Positions 62,888 to 64,000 of a DNA stretch of 64,000 nt are shown here, piece by piece. The stretch lies in the NCBI GenBank assembly GCA_002162075.1, contig CP021423.1, positions 2,728,001 to 2,792,000 of the forward strand, in the 5' to 3' direction. Each line of letters starts with the position of its first letter. Position 1 is the stretch's first letter. The position numbers and the translations under genes were made by a program. This stretch comes from Armatimonadetes bacterium Uphvl-Ar1 (GTDB taxonomy: Bacteria; Armatimonadota; Fimbriimonadia; Fimbriimonadales; Fimbriimonadaceae). The notes beneath the pieces are model-generated. The model saw only the letters and a list, made by a program, of their open reading frames with translations. It searched no databases and had not been told where the DNA came from.

Positions 62888-64000
62888 GTTACGTGGGATC
62901 GGGCGCAAGTAAAGGCGCAGGCGACAAGGGACTAAGATTCTCGCTTTTTGAGACTCTTCGTTTGGCCTGGGCGGATGAGGATTTGCGGGGTCGCTTGCAA
63001 TTCATCATCATGATCTTGACGATTTACGTCGTTGGGGTCAACATTGCGGTTCCGGTTCCGGGCATTAGCCCAGCAGCAATTGAAGATCTGGTCAAAAATA
63101 ACCCAGTTTTTCAATTGATTAACGCTTTGGGTGGAGGTGCGTTTAAGCGCATCTCCATCTTTGCGCTTGGTTTGAACCCTTATATTGTTGCTTCAATTAT
63201 TTTGCAAGTTTTGACCTACGGAAATCCGAAGTGGAAAGAGGAGATGAAGGAGGGGGGCGAATATGCTCGTCGCCAACAGAATCGCCGGACTCGGATTCTG
63301 ACGATCGTTCTTGCCTTTGCCCAAGGTTATGGGTTGATGACGGCGATGGGGTCAGCGATTGCCGAGGTTTTGCCCGCTTATCGCTTTATGATTGTTCTCT
63401 TCTGGACAGCGGGATCGATGTTCCTGTTGTGGTTGGGTGAACAAGTGAGCGAGCGTGGCGTGGGGAATGGAATTTCAATTTTGATTTTCACGGGGATCAT
63501 CATTTCGTTGCCATCAATTTTGGGAACGCTTGGAGCTGGTCTTGCGGGCGGAAACATTGCAATTTGGCAGATCGTTGCCTTGATTGCGCTGTTCTTCGCA
63601 ACGACTTGGTTTATCGTTCTCTTCACGGTTGCCCAGAGACGGATTCCGATCCAGCACATGCGTCGGAACTTTGGCACGAAGGCGATGGGTGGTCAGGTGA
63701 GTTACCTACCGATTGCGGTCGCGATGGCCGGGGTTATCCCGATCATCTTCGCGATTACATTGATCTATTTGCCAGCTCAGTTCCAGGCATGGTTCCCGGT
63801 TGATTCGGCAGGACACAGAATTCTTGGTGAGATTGCCGGATTTATGAATCCAGACTTCACGCGATGGCAGGGTTATGTCGGGGCGTTGATTTACATGGGG
63901 ATGATTTTCTTCTTCACGTATTTCTGGACGGCTTTGCAGTACAACGTTGAGGACATCGCGGACAACTTGAAGAAAGGCGGTAGCTACATTCAGGGGATTC
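62884..64000 (+). CDS. secY: Protein translocase subunit SecY, N-terminal part
   Basis: The frame opens with GTG at 62884 and stays open to the window end (372 codons), so the gene continues beyond. SecY forms the protein-conducting channel driven by SecA. The cytoplasmic start (FSLFETLRLAWADEDLRGRL) is followed by helix 1 and VPVPGISP, the plug region, then LGLNPYIVASIILQ in helix 2 and EEMKEGGEYARRQQNRRTRI in a cytoplasmic loop. The window ends in ADNLKKGGSYIQGI, just before the C-terminal part. It closes the ribosomal spc operon in the normal position. Helices 1-8 or so are present. Confidence 0.96.
   Translation, partial: MSYVGSGASKGAGDKGLRFSLFETLRLAWADEDLRGRLQFIIMILTIYVVGVNIAVPVPGISPAAIEDLVKNNPVFQLINALGGGAFKRISIFALGLNPYIVASIILQVLTYGNPKWKEEMKEGGEYARRQQNRRTRILTIVLAFAQGYGLMTAMGSAIAEVLPAYRFMIVLFWTAGSMFLLWLGEQVSERGVGNGISILIFTGIIISLPSILGTLGAGLAGGNIAIWQIVALIALFFATTWFIVLFTVAQRRIPIQHMRRNFGTKAMGGQVSYLPIAVAMAGVIPIIFAITLIYLPAQFQAWFPVDSAGHRILGEIAGFMNPDFTRWQGYVGALIYMGMIFFFTYFWTALQYNVEDIADNLKKGGSYIQGI

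Overview
The window reads as chromosomal DNA of a diderm bacterium, most likely an Armatimonadota (Fimbriimonas-like) genome. The best lineage clue is the pseudopilin at 8536, whose N-terminus runs FTLIELLVVIAIIAILAAI and then FPVFAQAK, a form I associate with the many pseudopilins of that phylum. The rest fits: lipoproteins, an outer-membrane-barrel-like protein (51431), flagellin with FliS, a proteasome-type ARC/Mpa ATPase, a tricorn protease homologue, and selenium use. This assignment is inference; no 16S rRNA gene lies in the window.

Layout. 1-730: 3' end of serC followed by two further diverged copies of the serC 3' end, each with its own hairpin. 730-9780: acyltransferase, a MalG-type permease with a large insert, a GH57 glycan-branching enzyme, a lipoprotein, a WD40 protein, an M42 peptidase, a pseudopilin and a small lipoprotein. 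9781-14760: M29 aminopeptidase, RNase E/G, a DUF1275 membrane protein, and TsaE running into an AT-rich unknown domain. 14874-23491: flagellin, a DHDPS-family enzyme, a CorC/HlyC-type protein, serS, a DedA protein, an unknown gene, tRNA-Thr, tRNA-Tyr and leuC. 23488-27354: a compact three-gene minus-strand operon (DnaA-like ATPase, CBS-GGDEF protein, ARC ATPase). 27548-31532: tetraheme cytochrome/phosphoesterase-like protein, DUF1573 protein and prfB with its programmed +1 frameshift. 31681-36162: large secreted protein, FliS with a FliT-like partner, and gapA. 36279-47029: a giant PilB-like protein, tricorn protease, NAGPA-family protein, selenocysteine-containing SelD and a DUF885 peptidase. 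47196-51432: the rpmH-rnpA-yidD-yidC-jag operon, an LD-carboxypeptidase and RNase P RNA. 51431-59601: DUF5916-type barrel, a small ORF, secA and two TPR genes. 59848-64000: ribosomal genes rpsN-rpsH-rplF-rplR-rpsE-rpmD-rplO and the start of secY.

Genes that act together: yidC, yidD, secA and secY form the membrane-insertion and export machinery. rnpA and rnpB encode both RNase P subunits within 4 kb. Flagellin, FliS and the FliT-like protein form a small flagellar set. The minus-strand DnaA-like/GGDEF/ARC operon is the most unusual gene association.

An important caveat: at least nine reading frames break at short homopolymers, and each is restored by adding exactly one base to the run. The broken genes include RNase E/G and tsaE, which are unlikely to be dead. 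I read these as probable sequencing or assembly deletions rather than pseudogenes and annotate those genes as single loci. No rRNA operon, CRISPR array, insertion sequence or prophage was found.
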